From NCBI GenBank assembly GCA_026397855.1, contig JAPLUA010000534.1, positions 2,019-28,455 of the forward strand: a stretch of DNA of 26,437 bases. The letters are read 5' to 3'. Position numbers and translations under genes: made by a program. Positions within the stretch are counted from its first letter, which is position 1, and every line of letters starts with the position of its first letter. Positions 1-7,644 of the stretch are shown here, one piece after another. Below the pieces are notes generated by a model. It was given only the letters and a program-made list of their open reading frames with translations. It had not been told where the DNA came from and made no database searches. This DNA comes from Verrucomicrobiota bacterium. GTDB taxonomy: Bacteria; Verrucomicrobiota; Verrucomicrobiia; Limisphaerales; UBA8199.

Positions 1-1
1 C

Positions 2-937
2 CCGGCGTGGGGTGCGAGCCAAAGCTACGTGAAAACGGTCGCTTTCCTGGCCGATGGCCGGTTCATTACCGGCGGCAGTTGGGCGTCTTTCGGGTATCTT
101 GCCCGGCGGACATCTGACGGGTTGAGTGACGGGTGGATGAATGAAGGTGGCGCCAATCAAACTGTGTTTTCCGTGCTCGTTCAGCCGGATGGCCGGACAG
201 TAGCCGCCGGTTCGTTCACTGCGGTCAGTGGCGCCTCCCGGAATTGCCTGGCCCGGTTCAATGATGATGGCTCCCTGGATCCCACTTTCCAAATCAGCAC
301 CGGGTTCCTGGGGTCGCCCCACCTTTTTTCCGCACCGTTCATCGAGGCTTTGGCTCGCCAACCCGATGGCAAATTGCTCGCTGGTGGCAGCTTTACTACA
401 TACAACGGCACGAGCCGGACAAACCTGGCACGGCTGAACGCGGATGGTTCCCTGGATCCGTCTTTCGCTCTCGGAAGCGGTCCTGATGACGAGGTGTATG
501 TGTTGGCGGTGCAAGCGGATGGCCGCATCCTGGCTGGCGGTTATTTTAACAACGTGGATGGTATGCCACACCCACACCTGGCCCGGTTGAACCCGGATGG
601 CAGCGTGGATGAGACATTCCGTGCCAGCGATAATCCAGATGATGCCGTTTACGCCATCGCTTTGCAACCCGATGGCCGGATCATTGTGGGCGGATGGTTC
701 AGTCATTGCGGCGGAGCCACACGACCCCACCTTGCCCGTTACAATCAGGATGGGAGCCTGGATAACACGTTTCAACCGCCCGGGGGGCCAGACGCTTGGG
801 TTGATGCCCTGGCAATCCAGCCGGATGGGCATATCCTGATCGGCGGATCCTTTTCCACCGTCAATGGAGTTAACCGGGAGCGAATGGCTCGCCTCAATCC
901 CGATGGGAGTTTAGACGCCGCCTTTGTGCCTGCGTAA
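2..937 (+). CDS. Delta-60 repeat protein, N-terminal fragment (cut by window edge, ends at in-frame stop)
   Basis: The frame is open from the first bases of the window, so the true start lies upstream; the GTG at 29 falls inside a repeat and is unlikely to be the start. The product is an array of delta-60 repeats (about 50 residues each, consensus xxLAxQPDGKILxGGxFxxx...LARLNxDGSLDxxF). Five clear copies and one degenerate copy precede the stop. Such repeats are predicted to form beta-propeller-like, secreted or surface-bound proteins; the function is unknown. The frame ends at TAA 935-937 in the middle of the linker between two repeats. The same frame continues with the next repeat at 938. 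I read this and the following CDS as one gene broken by a nonsense codon. Every Asp-Gly pair of the repeat signature uses gat in this part, unlike the downstream part. Confidence 0.75.
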   Translation, partial: PAWGASQSYVKTVAFLADGRFITGGSWASFGYLARRTSDGLSDGWMNEGGANQTVFSVLVQPDGRTVAAGSFTAVSGASRNCLARFNDDGSLDPTFQISTGFLGSPHLFSAPFIEALARQPDGKLLAGGSFTTYNGTSRTNLARLNADGSLDPSFALGSGPDDEVYVLAVQADGRILAGGYFNNVDGMPHPHLARLNPDGSVDETFRASDNPDDAVYAIALQPDGRIIVGGWFSHCGGATRPHLARYNQDGSLDNTFQPPGGPDAWVDALAIQPDGHILIGGSFSTVNGVNRERMARLNPDGSLDAAFVPA

Positions 938-961
938 TTCAACCACGATGTTTATTCCGTC

Positions 962-2848
962 TTGCTGCAAGCGGACGGAAAGATGCTGGTCGGCGGGGAA
1001 TTCTACAGCTATACGAATGGCATCGTGAGCGCCGGCATCCTCCGCCTCAATCCCAACGGCACGCCAGACTTCACGTTCGATCCTGGCTGGGGCACCAAAG
1101 TGGATCAGAGTGGCTGGAACGATGTCCGTTGCCTCGCCCTGCAACCCGATAACCGACTGATGGTTGGAGGCTCTTTCAGCCAATTCAACCGCATCTCGAG
1201 GGGCCACATTGTGCGGCTTACCAACGACATTGGCGCTCCGCTGCAAGTGCCCGCCGCCATCACCATCCAGGCCCCGAGTTGTGTCGCCACCTGGCCCGGT
1301 GCCAACTGCCTCTTCGGCGTCTCGGCCGCGGGAACCCCGCCGATCAGCTTCCAATGGCTCAAGAGCGGGGCCATTGTGCCCGGCCAGACCAACGGCTCGT
1401 GCTGGTTCCCGTCGGCCTCGTTCGCAGACTCCGGCGGCTACACGCTCGTCGTTTCCAACAGCTTCGGCTCCGTGACCAGCGCGCCGGTGTGGCTTACGGT
1501 CCTGCCCTACTCGGCCCGGCCTGGCACGCTCGATACCAACTTCGTCACCGGCTCCGGCCCGGATCGTCCCGTCTGGTCGGTCGCGGAGCAGCCGGATGGC
1601 AGGCTCCTGGTGGGCGGCAATTTCACGGCCTTCAACGGCACGGCCCACGGCGGTATTGTCCGGCTCGAACCGGACGGCCGGGTGGACACCAATTTCACTG
1701 CTGCCGGCGTGGGCGGCGACCGGGAAGTCTATACCGTGATGCCCCAGACGGACGGGAAGATCGTGGTCGGCGGCTGGTTCACCCACTTCAACGGCGAAGC
1801 CCGCACCAACATTGTCCGGCTGGAGGCCGATGGCAGCATTGACAGCGGGTTCAACGCGGACTTTGACTCCATTGACCCGAACGGCTGGGTCTGGCCGATG
1901 ATCCAGCTTCCGGGCGGCAAGCTCCTGGTCGTCGGCTACTTTGGCGAGGTCAACGGCGAACTGGGCCATAACAATCTCGTCCGCCTCAATACGAACGGCA
2001 CGATTGATCCCACTTTCGATACTGGCACCGGCCCGGATAACAACACCTCGGCCCTCACCCTCCAGCCTGATGGCAAGATCCTGGTCGGCGGCGCGTACGG
2101 CTACTTCAACGGCGTGTTCCGCGGCGGTATCGCGCGGATCCATACCAACGGCGCGCTCGACATGAGTTTCAAGCCCGGCACCGCCATCCAGGATTCCTAC
2201 GGCGGCGTGGATGCCATCGCCGTGCAACCGGACGGCAGGATTCTCATCGGTGGGGCCTTCAGCGCCTTTGACGGCGTGCCGCGGCCCAACCTGGCCCGGC
2301 TCAATGCGGATGGGACCCTCGATACGACGTTTGTGCCGGCGGCCCTGCCGTGGCTCTCGGAGAACTGGGTCTATGGCCTGGAATTGCAGTCGGACGGCAA
2401 GGTCATCATCGGCGCCTGTCCTCCCGGTGGCTGGGGAACCGGTGCTGCCGCCTGTGTGGCGCGGCTCAATCCGGACGGCAGCCTCGATACGTCCTACGCG
2501 CTAGGGTCTTGCACCCGGAATGGCGTCTGGTGCTCGAAGCGTCTCAGCAACGGCCAACTCATGGTCGGTGGCAGTTTCCCCGACTTCAACGGCGCCGCCA
2601 CTCCGTGCCTGGTCCGCCTGCACGGCGACGAAGCGTTCCCGCCGACGCCATTCACCCTGGGCCTGCGATGGAGCAGCGGTGTGCTGGAACTGGGCCTGTT
2701 CGGCGAGTTCGGACGCGATTACACGATCGAAACCTCCACGAGCCTCCCGGCATTCGCTCCCTGGACGAACTTTGTTTCGAGCGGCACCAACTGGATACCG
2801 GTCCCCGCACAAGCAGGACAATTCTTCCGCGCCCGCACCGGGCTGTGA
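962..2848 (+). CDS. Delta-60 repeat protein with Ig-like domain, C-terminal fragment
   Basis: This is in the same frame as the preceding fragment. Codons 938-961 (FNHDVYSV) already belong to the repeat, so the TTG at 962 is only a formal start and there is no ribosome binding site. Order of parts: two delta-60 repeats; an Ig-like domain at about nt 1250-1505 (about residues 96-180) with the FQWLKSG and DSGGYTLVVSNSFG signatures common in Verrucomicrobiota surface proteins; seven more delta-60 repeats; and a C-terminal module (LRWSSGVLELG ... DYTIETSTSLPAFAPWTNF ... QFFRARTG) that ends many large secreted proteins of this group and may serve in export or anchoring. Without readthrough this part has no signal peptide and no translation start, so it is probably dead unless the stop is a sequencing error or a very recent mutation. 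Codon use is richer in GC than upstream of the stop. Confidence 0.7.
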   Translation: MLQADGKMLVGGEFYSYTNGIVSAGILRLNPNGTPDFTFDPGWGTKVDQSGWNDVRCLALQPDNRLMVGGSFSQFNRISRGHIVRLTNDIGAPLQVPAAITIQAPSCVATWPGANCLFGVSAAGTPPISFQWLKSGAIVPGQTNGSCWFPSASFADSGGYTLVVSNSFGSVTSAPVWLTVLPYSARPGTLDTNFVTGSGPDRPVWSVAEQPDGRLLVGGNFTAFNGTAHGGIVRLEPDGRVDTNFTAAGVGGDREVYTVMPQTDGKIVVGGWFTHFNGEARTNIVRLEADGSIDSGFNADFDSIDPNGWVWPMIQLPGGKLLVVGYFGEVNGELGHNNLVRLNTNGTIDPTFDTGTGPDNNTSALTLQPDGKILVGGAYGYFNGVFRGGIARIHTNGALDMSFKPGTAIQDSYGGVDAIAVQPDGRILIGGAFSAFDGVPRPNLARLNADGTLDTTFVPAALPWLSENWVYGLELQSDGKVIIGACPPGGWGTGAAACVARLNPDGSLDTSYALGSCTRNGVWCSKRLSNGQLMVGGSFPDFNGAATPCLVRLHGDEAFPPTPFTLGLRWSSGVLELGLFGEFGRDYTIETSTSLPAFAPWTNFVSSGTNWIPVPAQAGQFFRARTGL

Positions 2849-2880
2849 AGCGCTGTTTATTGACAGGACGGCGGGATAGA

Positions 2881-2900
2881 GATGAGGGATCAGCCTCATC
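2881..2900 (+). terminator. Possible terminator hairpin after the delta-60 gene
   Basis: A perfect 7-bp stem (GATGAGG / CCTCATC) with a 6-nt loop lies 32 bases after the stop at 2848. No T-tract follows, so it may be a weak or factor-assisted terminator, or chance. The rest of the 161-base gap to the next gene shows nothing else I can name. Confidence 0.3.
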
Positions 2901-3009
2901 CCTGCCCCTATGGATCACGTGAGTCGCGTCCGCAGCCAATAAGCACGAACATTACCGCACACGAACACTTCCGCTTTGACTCCGGCCGCCGCCTGCGGAT
3001 CATGTCGGG

Positions 3010-5829
3010 ATGCCGAAACACGCATCACCGGAAGCCGCAATACCGTCCCCGCACAATTGGCGCACGACGGACGAGGACGAAATCAACCGCCGCCGGGCGC
3101 GCGCCCGCACGGAGGAATTCCGCATCTCGAACAGCGACCCGCGCCATCCGATCTTCTCCAACTTCCGCGTGGGGTCCGGCAGCGGCCAGACCTACTCGGT
3201 GGAGATTCGCGACCTGCGCCAGCGGCAGTTTGCCTGCGATTGCGTGGATTTCCGCATCAACGGCCTCGGCACCTGCAAGCACGTCGAGGCGGTGCTGCTC
3301 CAGCTTGAGGCGCGCTTCAAGCGGCTGTTCCGCGCGGCGGCGCAGAATGGAAGGCTGCGGCTGGACGTGGTGCCCGACCCGGCGAGCGGCGCGATCCGCC
3401 TGCTCAACAGCGAGGGCGCCATGTCGCGGGCCTTGAAAAGCTGGTTTGGCGCGGACGGCGTCCTCCGCAAAGGCGAGCCCGAGGAAGCCATAGAGGCGCT
3501 CAGGAAGCTGGACGACCGCACGGCGCCGGGATTGCGCCTCTCGCAGGAACTCGGCCCGTGGCTCGACGCGCGGTGCCACGCCGGCGAGCGCAAGCAACTG
3601 CGGCGCGACTACGAGCTGAAGGTGCAGGGCGGCGAATGGCCGGCGCACGAAACCAGGGTCCCGCTCTTTCCCTACCAGCGCGAGGGGATGCTCCACCTGG
3701 CCTTCACCGAGCGCGCGTTGCTGGCCGATGAAATGGGCCTCGGCAAGACCATCCAGGCCATCGCCGCCTGCGCCCTGCTGCAGCGGCTCGGGCAGGCCGC
3801 GCGCGTGCTGGTGGTCACGCCCGCCTCGCTGAAGACCGAATGGGAGGAGCAGATTCAGCGCTTTACCGAGCTGCCCTATCAGCTCGTGTTCGGCAGCCGG
3901 GCCCGGCGCCTGCAGCATTATGATGTGGCCGGCCAACGCAGGGCGGACGGGGCCCCTGCCCTGCTGCCGTTCTTCACGATCGTCAATTATGAGCAGATGC
4001 TCGGCGACTCGCTGGAGGTGAACCAGCGCCTGCAGCCTGACATCGTGGTGCTGGACGAGGCGCAGCGCATCAAGAACTGGAGCACCAAAACCACCCAGGC
4101 CGTCAAGCGCCTGCGCAGCCGCTATGCCTTCATCCTCACCGGCACGCCCATCGAGAACCGCATTGACGAGCTCTATTCGCTGATGGATTTCCTGAACCCG
4201 TCCCTGCTCGGGCCGCTGTTCCGGTTCAACCGCGATTACTACGACCTGGACGACCGCGGCCGCCCCGCCGGCTACCGGAACCTCGACCAGCTTCACGAGC
4301 GCATCAAGCCCCACATGCTCCGCCGGCGCAAGGCCGACGTCGAAACCGAACTGCCCGAGCGCACCGACCGCAACCACTTCGTCCAACTCAGCGCCGAGCA
4401 GCAGGGCGAATACGACGGCCACGAGGGCGTCGTCGCCCGGCTGGCCAGCATTGCCAAACGCCGGCCCCTGAGCCAGCAGGAGCAGGACAAGCTGCTGCGC
4501 CATCTCAATATGATGCGCATGGTCTGCGACACCAATTACATCCTGAATCCCGACCACCGCGCCTGCCCGAAACTGGCAGAGCTGGAGAAGATCCTGGAGG
4601 AGTGCCGCGACAACCCCGACGTAAAGGTGATCGTCTTCTCCGAGTGGGAACGCATGCTGGAGCTGACGCGCGGGTTATGCCAGCGGCTGAAGCTGGGCTT
4701 CGCCTGGCACACCGGCACCGTCCCCCAGAAGCGCCGCCGCGCCGAGATCAATGCCTTCAAGGCCGATCCGCTCTGCCGCGTCTTCCTCAGCACCGATTCG
4801 GGCGCGTCAGGGTTGAACCTCCAGAATGCCAGCGTGGTCATCAACTGCGACCTGCCCTGGAATCCCGCCAAGCTGGAGCAGCGCATCGCCCGTGCGTGGC
4901 GCAAGCACCAGACCCGCCCGGTCACCGTCATCAACCTGGTGTCGGAGAAGACCATCGAGCATCGCATGTTGGACACCCTCTCCCACAAGCAGGCCCTGGC
5001 CGACGGCGTGCTCGACCGCAAAGGCGACCTGAAGGAGATCCGGCTCCAGAGCGGCCGGCAGGCGTTCCTGGCCAAGCTCCAGCAACTGGTCCCGCAGCCG
5101 GCCGACGGCGCGAAGCCCGCGGTCCGTGACATGAAACCGCCCCTGCCGGCGGACCGTCCGCGCGGGTTCGCCGCCGCCGCCCGCGAACGCATCAACGGCG
5201 CCCTGCTTCGCTGCGAGGAGCGCTACCCGAACGACGCCCCGCACTCGGTGCTCTACCTCGTGGTCGAGCGCGATGCCTCGCAATACCGCGAGCAGCTCAA
5301 CTCCCTGCACGACGAGTATTTCGGCCCGGGCCACTGGGATCCGCTGTCCCCGGTGCGCCTGGAGGTGATTGACCGGGCGACGGATGAGGCGCTGCAACGG
5401 CTGATAGACGTCGGCTTGCTGGCAAGGACCACCCGCGCCAGCCGTCCGCTCTGGACCGCCGAGGCCACGGAAGCCACGCCGCCGACGCTCTCCCCGGCCG
5501 AACAGGCAAAGCTGGCCGCCCATCGCCAGCTTGCAGCCCGCAAGCTCAAGATGGCCCGCGTCCTTTGCGATGCCGCGTTGAACGAGGAAGCCCGCGCCTC
5601 CCTGCTCGAAGCGGTGCTTCCCCTGGCCTGTGCGCTCGCCGTCCAGCATCGGCTCCCCGAGCCCGCATCGCCCGGCGACGCCCTCCTGCCGCCGCTTTCC
5701 CCCTGCTGGAAGGACGCGCTGGGCCTGCTACGACAGTTCATCGCCGATGCCACCCATCCCTGCCAACCAGTGTTGGAGGCTCTGGCTCCGTTTGCGGCAG
5801 AGGCGCAAGCGAAGGTTCCGGCGACATGA
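3010..5829 (+). CDS. SNF2-family DEAD/H helicase with N-terminal SWIM zinc finger
   Basis: A 939-residue Swi2/Snf2 ATPase expected to translocate on double-stranded DNA and remodel protein-DNA complexes in the cytoplasm. A SWIM zinc finger (C76-x-C78 ... C89-x-H91, within FACDCVDF...GTCKHVEAVL) sits at the N-terminus. The helicase core follows: motif I ADEMGLGKT at 239-247, motif II DEAQ at 349-352, motif III TGTP at 377-380, and motifs V-VI with SGASGLNLQ and QRIARAWRKHQ at about 597-634. Residues about 690-939 form an extra C-terminal region rich in Ala/Leu/Arg helices that I do not recognise. The ATG at 3010 is preceded by no good Shine-Dalgarno sequence; it leaves a 31-residue leader before RARTEEFRI. 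No methyltransferase, nuclease or phospholipase-D gene is adjacent, so this is an orphan remodeller rather than part of a DISARM-type system. The exact cellular role cannot be read from the sequence. Confidence 0.9.
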   Translation: MPKHASPEAAIPSPHNWRTTDEDEINRRRARARTEEFRISNSDPRHPIFSNFRVGSGSGQTYSVEIRDLRQRQFACDCVDFRINGLGTCKHVEAVLLQLEARFKRLFRAAAQNGRLRLDVVPDPASGAIRLLNSEGAMSRALKSWFGADGVLRKGEPEEAIEALRKLDDRTAPGLRLSQELGPWLDARCHAGERKQLRRDYELKVQGGEWPAHETRVPLFPYQREGMLHLAFTERALLADEMGLGKTIQAIAACALLQRLGQAARVLVVTPASLKTEWEEQIQRFTELPYQLVFGSRARRLQHYDVAGQRRADGAPALLPFFTIVNYEQMLGDSLEVNQRLQPDIVVLDEAQRIKNWSTKTTQAVKRLRSRYAFILTGTPIENRIDELYSLMDFLNPSLLGPLFRFNRDYYDLDDRGRPAGYRNLDQLHERIKPHMLRRRKADVETELPERTDRNHFVQLSAEQQGEYDGHEGVVARLASIAKRRPLSQQEQDKLLRHLNMMRMVCDTNYILNPDHRACPKLAELEKILEECRDNPDVKVIVFSEWERMLELTRGLCQRLKLGFAWHTGTVPQKRRRAEINAFKADPLCRVFLSTDSGASGLNLQNASVVINCDLPWNPAKLEQRIARAWRKHQTRPVTVINLVSEKTIEHRMLDTLSHKQALADGVLDRKGDLKEIRLQSGRQAFLAKLQQLVPQPADGAKPAVRDMKPPLPADRPRGFAAAARERINGALLRCEERYPNDAPHSVLYLVVERDASQYREQLNSLHDEYFGPGHWDPLSPVRLEVIDRATDEALQRLIDVGLLARTTRASRPLWTAEATEATPPTLSPAEQAKLAAHRQLAARKLKMARVLCDAALNEEARASLLEAVLPLACALAVQHRLPEPASPGDALLPPLSPCWKDALGLLRQFIADATHPCQPVLEALAPFAAEAQAKVPAT

Positions 5830-5900
5830 ACCACCGGGAACTCGAACAGGCGGCTATCAGCGCGGCGGGTCGATGCCTCAAGGATTTGGGGGCGGAATAA
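5826..5900 (+). CDS. Possible 24-residue ORF coupled to the SNF2 gene
   Basis: The ATG overlaps the SNF2 stop (ATGA), the classic layout for translational coupling. The peptide MNHRELEQAAISAAGRCLKD... could form one amphipathic helix and ends at TAA 5898-5900. An AAGG about ten bases upstream could be a weak ribosome binding site. It may be a real small protein, the surviving start of a lost downstream gene (base composition turns AT-rich directly after it), or chance. I have no homology evidence. Confidence 0.25.
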   Translation: MNHRELEQAAISAAGRCLKDLGAE

Positions 5901-5981
5901 AATTATCACTTCTTTGTCACTGTTTTGTTGCGTCAAGACAGAAAGCAGATTAGAAACGGGAAACTTCTTATCTATTGCTTT

Positions 5982-6806
5982 ATGAAGAAACTGATGCATA
6001 TGAAGAACCTCTATCGCCACCTGTTTACCGTCTCGGCTGTCGTCCTGATACAAGCAAACGCCGGAGCCGCCTTGATTCACGAGTACCGTTTTGACGGTAA
6101 CCTAAACGATTCGGCAGGATCATGGAATGCGGTCGGGCAGGGCAGTCCGCAGCTAGTCAACGGCTCCGCGCCGCAAGGTTCGGGCTACCTCTCGCTGAAT
6201 GGGTCCAGTTCCCTGCGCATCAGCTCCACCGGACTGCCCGCCAATTTCACCATTGCCGCGTGGTTCAGCAATCCATTGGGAATTGTCGGCCCTCAAACGA
6301 TTATCGCGAACGGCGCAAGCGGCGGAAATGCCTCTGGATTCAAGCTGTTCGCAAACCGTTGGGAGTCCACAGCCCATAACAATGGCGCCATCGTTGTTGA
6401 AACAGGCACTGGCAGTTCTGGTGCCGGGGTGGCTTCACCAGACGGCGCTGTCGCCAATAATCAATGGCACCACATCGTGTTCGTCGCAAACCGCAGCAGT
6501 TCGACCGGTTCCCTCTATTGCGATGGACTCGCCGTTGGCCAAGGGAGCATCAAGAGCGGCTTCTCGTTATTCGGGGACCTCTACATCGGCAAGATGTCCA
6601 ATGACGCTTATCCCCTCAATGGATATATTGACGATGTGCGCATTTACGACAGCGCATTGACTGCGAGTGAAGCGCAAGCACTGTCCGCGGTGCCGGAACC
6701 CGGCACAACTGCGTTGTGGGCCGGTTCGATGCTCGCAGTCGTTGCCCTGCTCAAGAGAGTGCATGGAAAGTACCGTTGGATTCTGGCAAGGCGTTTGAGC
6801 ACCTGA
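5982..6806 (+). CDS. Secreted LamG-domain protein with PEP-CTERM sorting signal
   Basis: A predicted exported protein of 274 residues. A basic start (MKKLMHMKNLYRH) and a hydrophobic stretch (LFTVSAVVLIQA) ending at NAGA-ALI form a Sec signal peptide. The body is a concanavalin-like LamG jelly roll, with IHEYRFDGNLNDSAG near its start, then FTIAAWF, QWHHIVFV, YIGKM and GYIDDVRIYDSALTASE, the usual closing strands. The C-terminus has a PEP-CTERM signal: VPEPGT at about nt 6690-6707, a hydrophobic segment and a basic tail. Exosortase would recognise and process this, placing the protein at the cell surface or in the extracellular matrix. LamG domains often bind carbohydrate. I prefer the ATG at 5982; ATGs at 5994 and 6000 also keep the signal peptide. 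The tail after the hydrophobic segment is longer than usual. The upstream 80 bases are AT-rich and probably hold the promoter. Confidence 0.85.
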   Translation: MKKLMHMKNLYRHLFTVSAVVLIQANAGAALIHEYRFDGNLNDSAGSWNAVGQGSPQLVNGSAPQGSGYLSLNGSSSLRISSTGLPANFTIAAWFSNPLGIVGPQTIIANGASGGNASGFKLFANRWESTAHNNGAIVVETGTGSSGAGVASPDGAVANNQWHHIVFVANRSSSTGSLYCDGLAVGQGSIKSGFSLFGDLYIGKMSNDAYPLNGYIDDVRIYDSALTASEAQALSAVPEPGTTALWAGSMLAVVALLKRVHGKYRWILARRLST

Positions 6807-6837
6807 CTTGGGGGCGGATATCGCCGGCTCTTGATGC

Positions 6838-6861
6838 ACCGGTCTCCTTCGGGACACCGGT
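6838..6861 (+). terminator. Hairpin after the PEP-CTERM gene, possible terminator
   Basis: The two arms are ACCGGT and ACCGGT, extended inward by TCC/GGA after one mismatch, with a TTCG-like loop. It starts 31 bases after the stop. No T-tract follows. Confidence 0.35.
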
Positions 6862-6945
6862 CTGATGGAGGAATGCCAGAACCACGCGTGCGCAGGCAAG
6901 ACCCGGGGCAGGTCGGCAGGCGCCCTGGCACCCGATCCAGGTGCA

Positions 6946-6972
6946 GGGCATTGGAGCCGTTTGTAACATTCC
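6946..6972 (+). repeat. 27-bp dispersed repeat, left copy
   Basis: This begins GGGCATTGGAGC and ends ACATTCC. It matches the reverse complement of 7359-7385 at 24 of 27 positions; the differences fall at positions 13, 14 and 20 of the unit. Confidence 0.6.
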
Positions 6973-7069
6973 CAGGCTGCGCGACCGGATGACAATGCAG
7001 CAGGTGGCTCCAAATCCCTTCCTTGCGACCCCGTGGCGTGCCTCCCCGGCGGTCCAAGCGTGATCCAAC

Positions 7070-7114
7070 GGTAGTACTACGGTATTGCCCCGGTAGCACT
7101 ACGGTAGCGGCCCC
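7070..7114 (+). repeat. Two tandem 22/23-bp repeat units
   Basis: GGTAGTACTACGGTA at 7070-7084 recurs as GGTAGCACTACGGTA at 7092-7106, and each copy ends in GCCCC. The core GTAGTACTAC is itself a perfect 10-bp palindrome. The second unit runs into the large inverted repeat. Confidence 0.6.
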
Positions 7115-7144
7115 ATGTTGATCTGATCAACATGGGGCCGCTAC
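7104..7144. repeat. Perfect inverted repeat, 20-bp arms with a 1-base centre
   Basis: The arm 7104-7123 (GTAGCGGCCCC...TTGATC) is exactly complementary to 7125-7144, around a single T at 7124. Pairing resumes further out: 7082-7091 (GTATTGCCCC) matches 7146-7155 (GGGGCAATAC), leaving a 12-nt insert on the left arm and 1 nt on the right. As RNA or single-stranded DNA this would be a very stable hairpin. There is no adjacent T-tract, so a simple terminator is not the obvious reading. Confidence 0.75.
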
Positions 7145-7184
7145 GGGGGCAATACTTGCGCCTCCCTTCCAATGCCGCTGATTT

Positions 7185-7198
7185 CTGTTACGTAACAG
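7185..7198. repeat. 14-bp perfect palindrome
   Basis: CTGTTACGTAACAG is fully self-complementary. It follows TCCAATGCC by eight bases. A related arrangement (TCCAATGCC then GACGTAACGCAGG) is found at 7376-7410. It could be a binding site for a dimeric regulator or part of the repeat family. Confidence 0.5.
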
Positions 7199-7358
7199 GG
7201 CAGAGTGGCAGCCGGGAACTGGAGGGATTCACTGCGGAACACGGGTGGACAGAGTTACGCGGACTGAAACGGGGGGGAGGAGGCCTGGAATGCCCCAGGA
7301 ACGCGCCTGGAGCCCGCTACGGGGCCTCGAGGGAGCCCGCTGGTATGTGGGGACCCCC

Positions 7359-7385
7359 GGAATGTAACAAATCGCTCCAATGCCC
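7359..7385 (-). repeat. 27-bp dispersed repeat, right copy (inverted)
   Basis: This is the inverted partner of 6946-6972, 24 of 27 matching. The two copies face each other about 390 bases apart and enclose the central palindromes. Confidence 0.6.
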
Positions 7386-7414
7386 GTTATCCGGTGTGAC
7401 GTAACGCAGGCATT

Positions 7415-7434
7415 GCAGCCCCGATGGGGCTTGC
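7415..7434. repeat. GC-rich hairpin
   Basis: The stem GCCCC / GGGGC has a GAT loop and is extended by GCA / TGC around a one-base bulge. It lies between the repeat island and the isomerase gene. Confidence 0.4.
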
Positions 7435-7644
7435 GGTGGTTTTGGAAAAGTGTGAGATGCGCACCCTTCCTTGGGGGCGACCGCAATTAGGCTCGCGACA
7501 ACCATCAACTACCCCCTAAACTTGCCCCGGTTCGTCTCCTGCCTGCCGGGGAGCATCGTCCTGCAGCAGGTTGGAAAACTGTGCTGCTAGGTGGCGGCAC
7601 CTGCGCGCCCGACGAGCGCGGGCAAGTTGAACGCGATTGATTTT

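Larger units (their letters stand above)
6807..7644. other. Gene-free, palindrome-rich intergenic stretch
   Basis: No convincing coding frame is present on either strand. The stretch instead holds a hairpin at 6838-6861, a 27-bp inverted repeat pair at 6946-6972 and 7359-7385, tandem 22-bp units at 7070-7114, a perfect 20-bp-arm inverted repeat at 7104-7144, a 14-bp palindrome at 7185-7198 and a GC hairpin at 7415-7434. The nonamer TCCAATGCC occurs at 7168-7176 and 7376-7384, and inverted at 6947-6955. This density suggests a family of interspersed intergenic repeats or the remains of a small non-autonomous element. The promoter of the isomerase cluster must also lie here, but I cannot pick it out. 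Confidence 0.6.

Noticed and set aside
911..2227. 438-codon open frame on the minus strand
   Set aside because: It is antisense to the delta-60 repeats. Its own repeating look (AVGIEADE..., AADHDLPVRL) is produced by the periodic gene on the other strand.
3010..5829. SNF2 helicase as part of a DISARM-like or other anti-phage system
   Set aside because: No methyltransferase, DUF1998, PLD-type or nuclease gene is adjacent. The neighbours are a surface repeat protein and a PEP-CTERM protein.
7070..7155. CRISPR array
   Set aside because: There are only two short units, no spacers of regular length and no cas genes in the window.
7132..7404. 90-codon plus-strand open frame in the repeat island
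   Set aside because: It starts inside the large inverted repeat and the product has no protein-like features.
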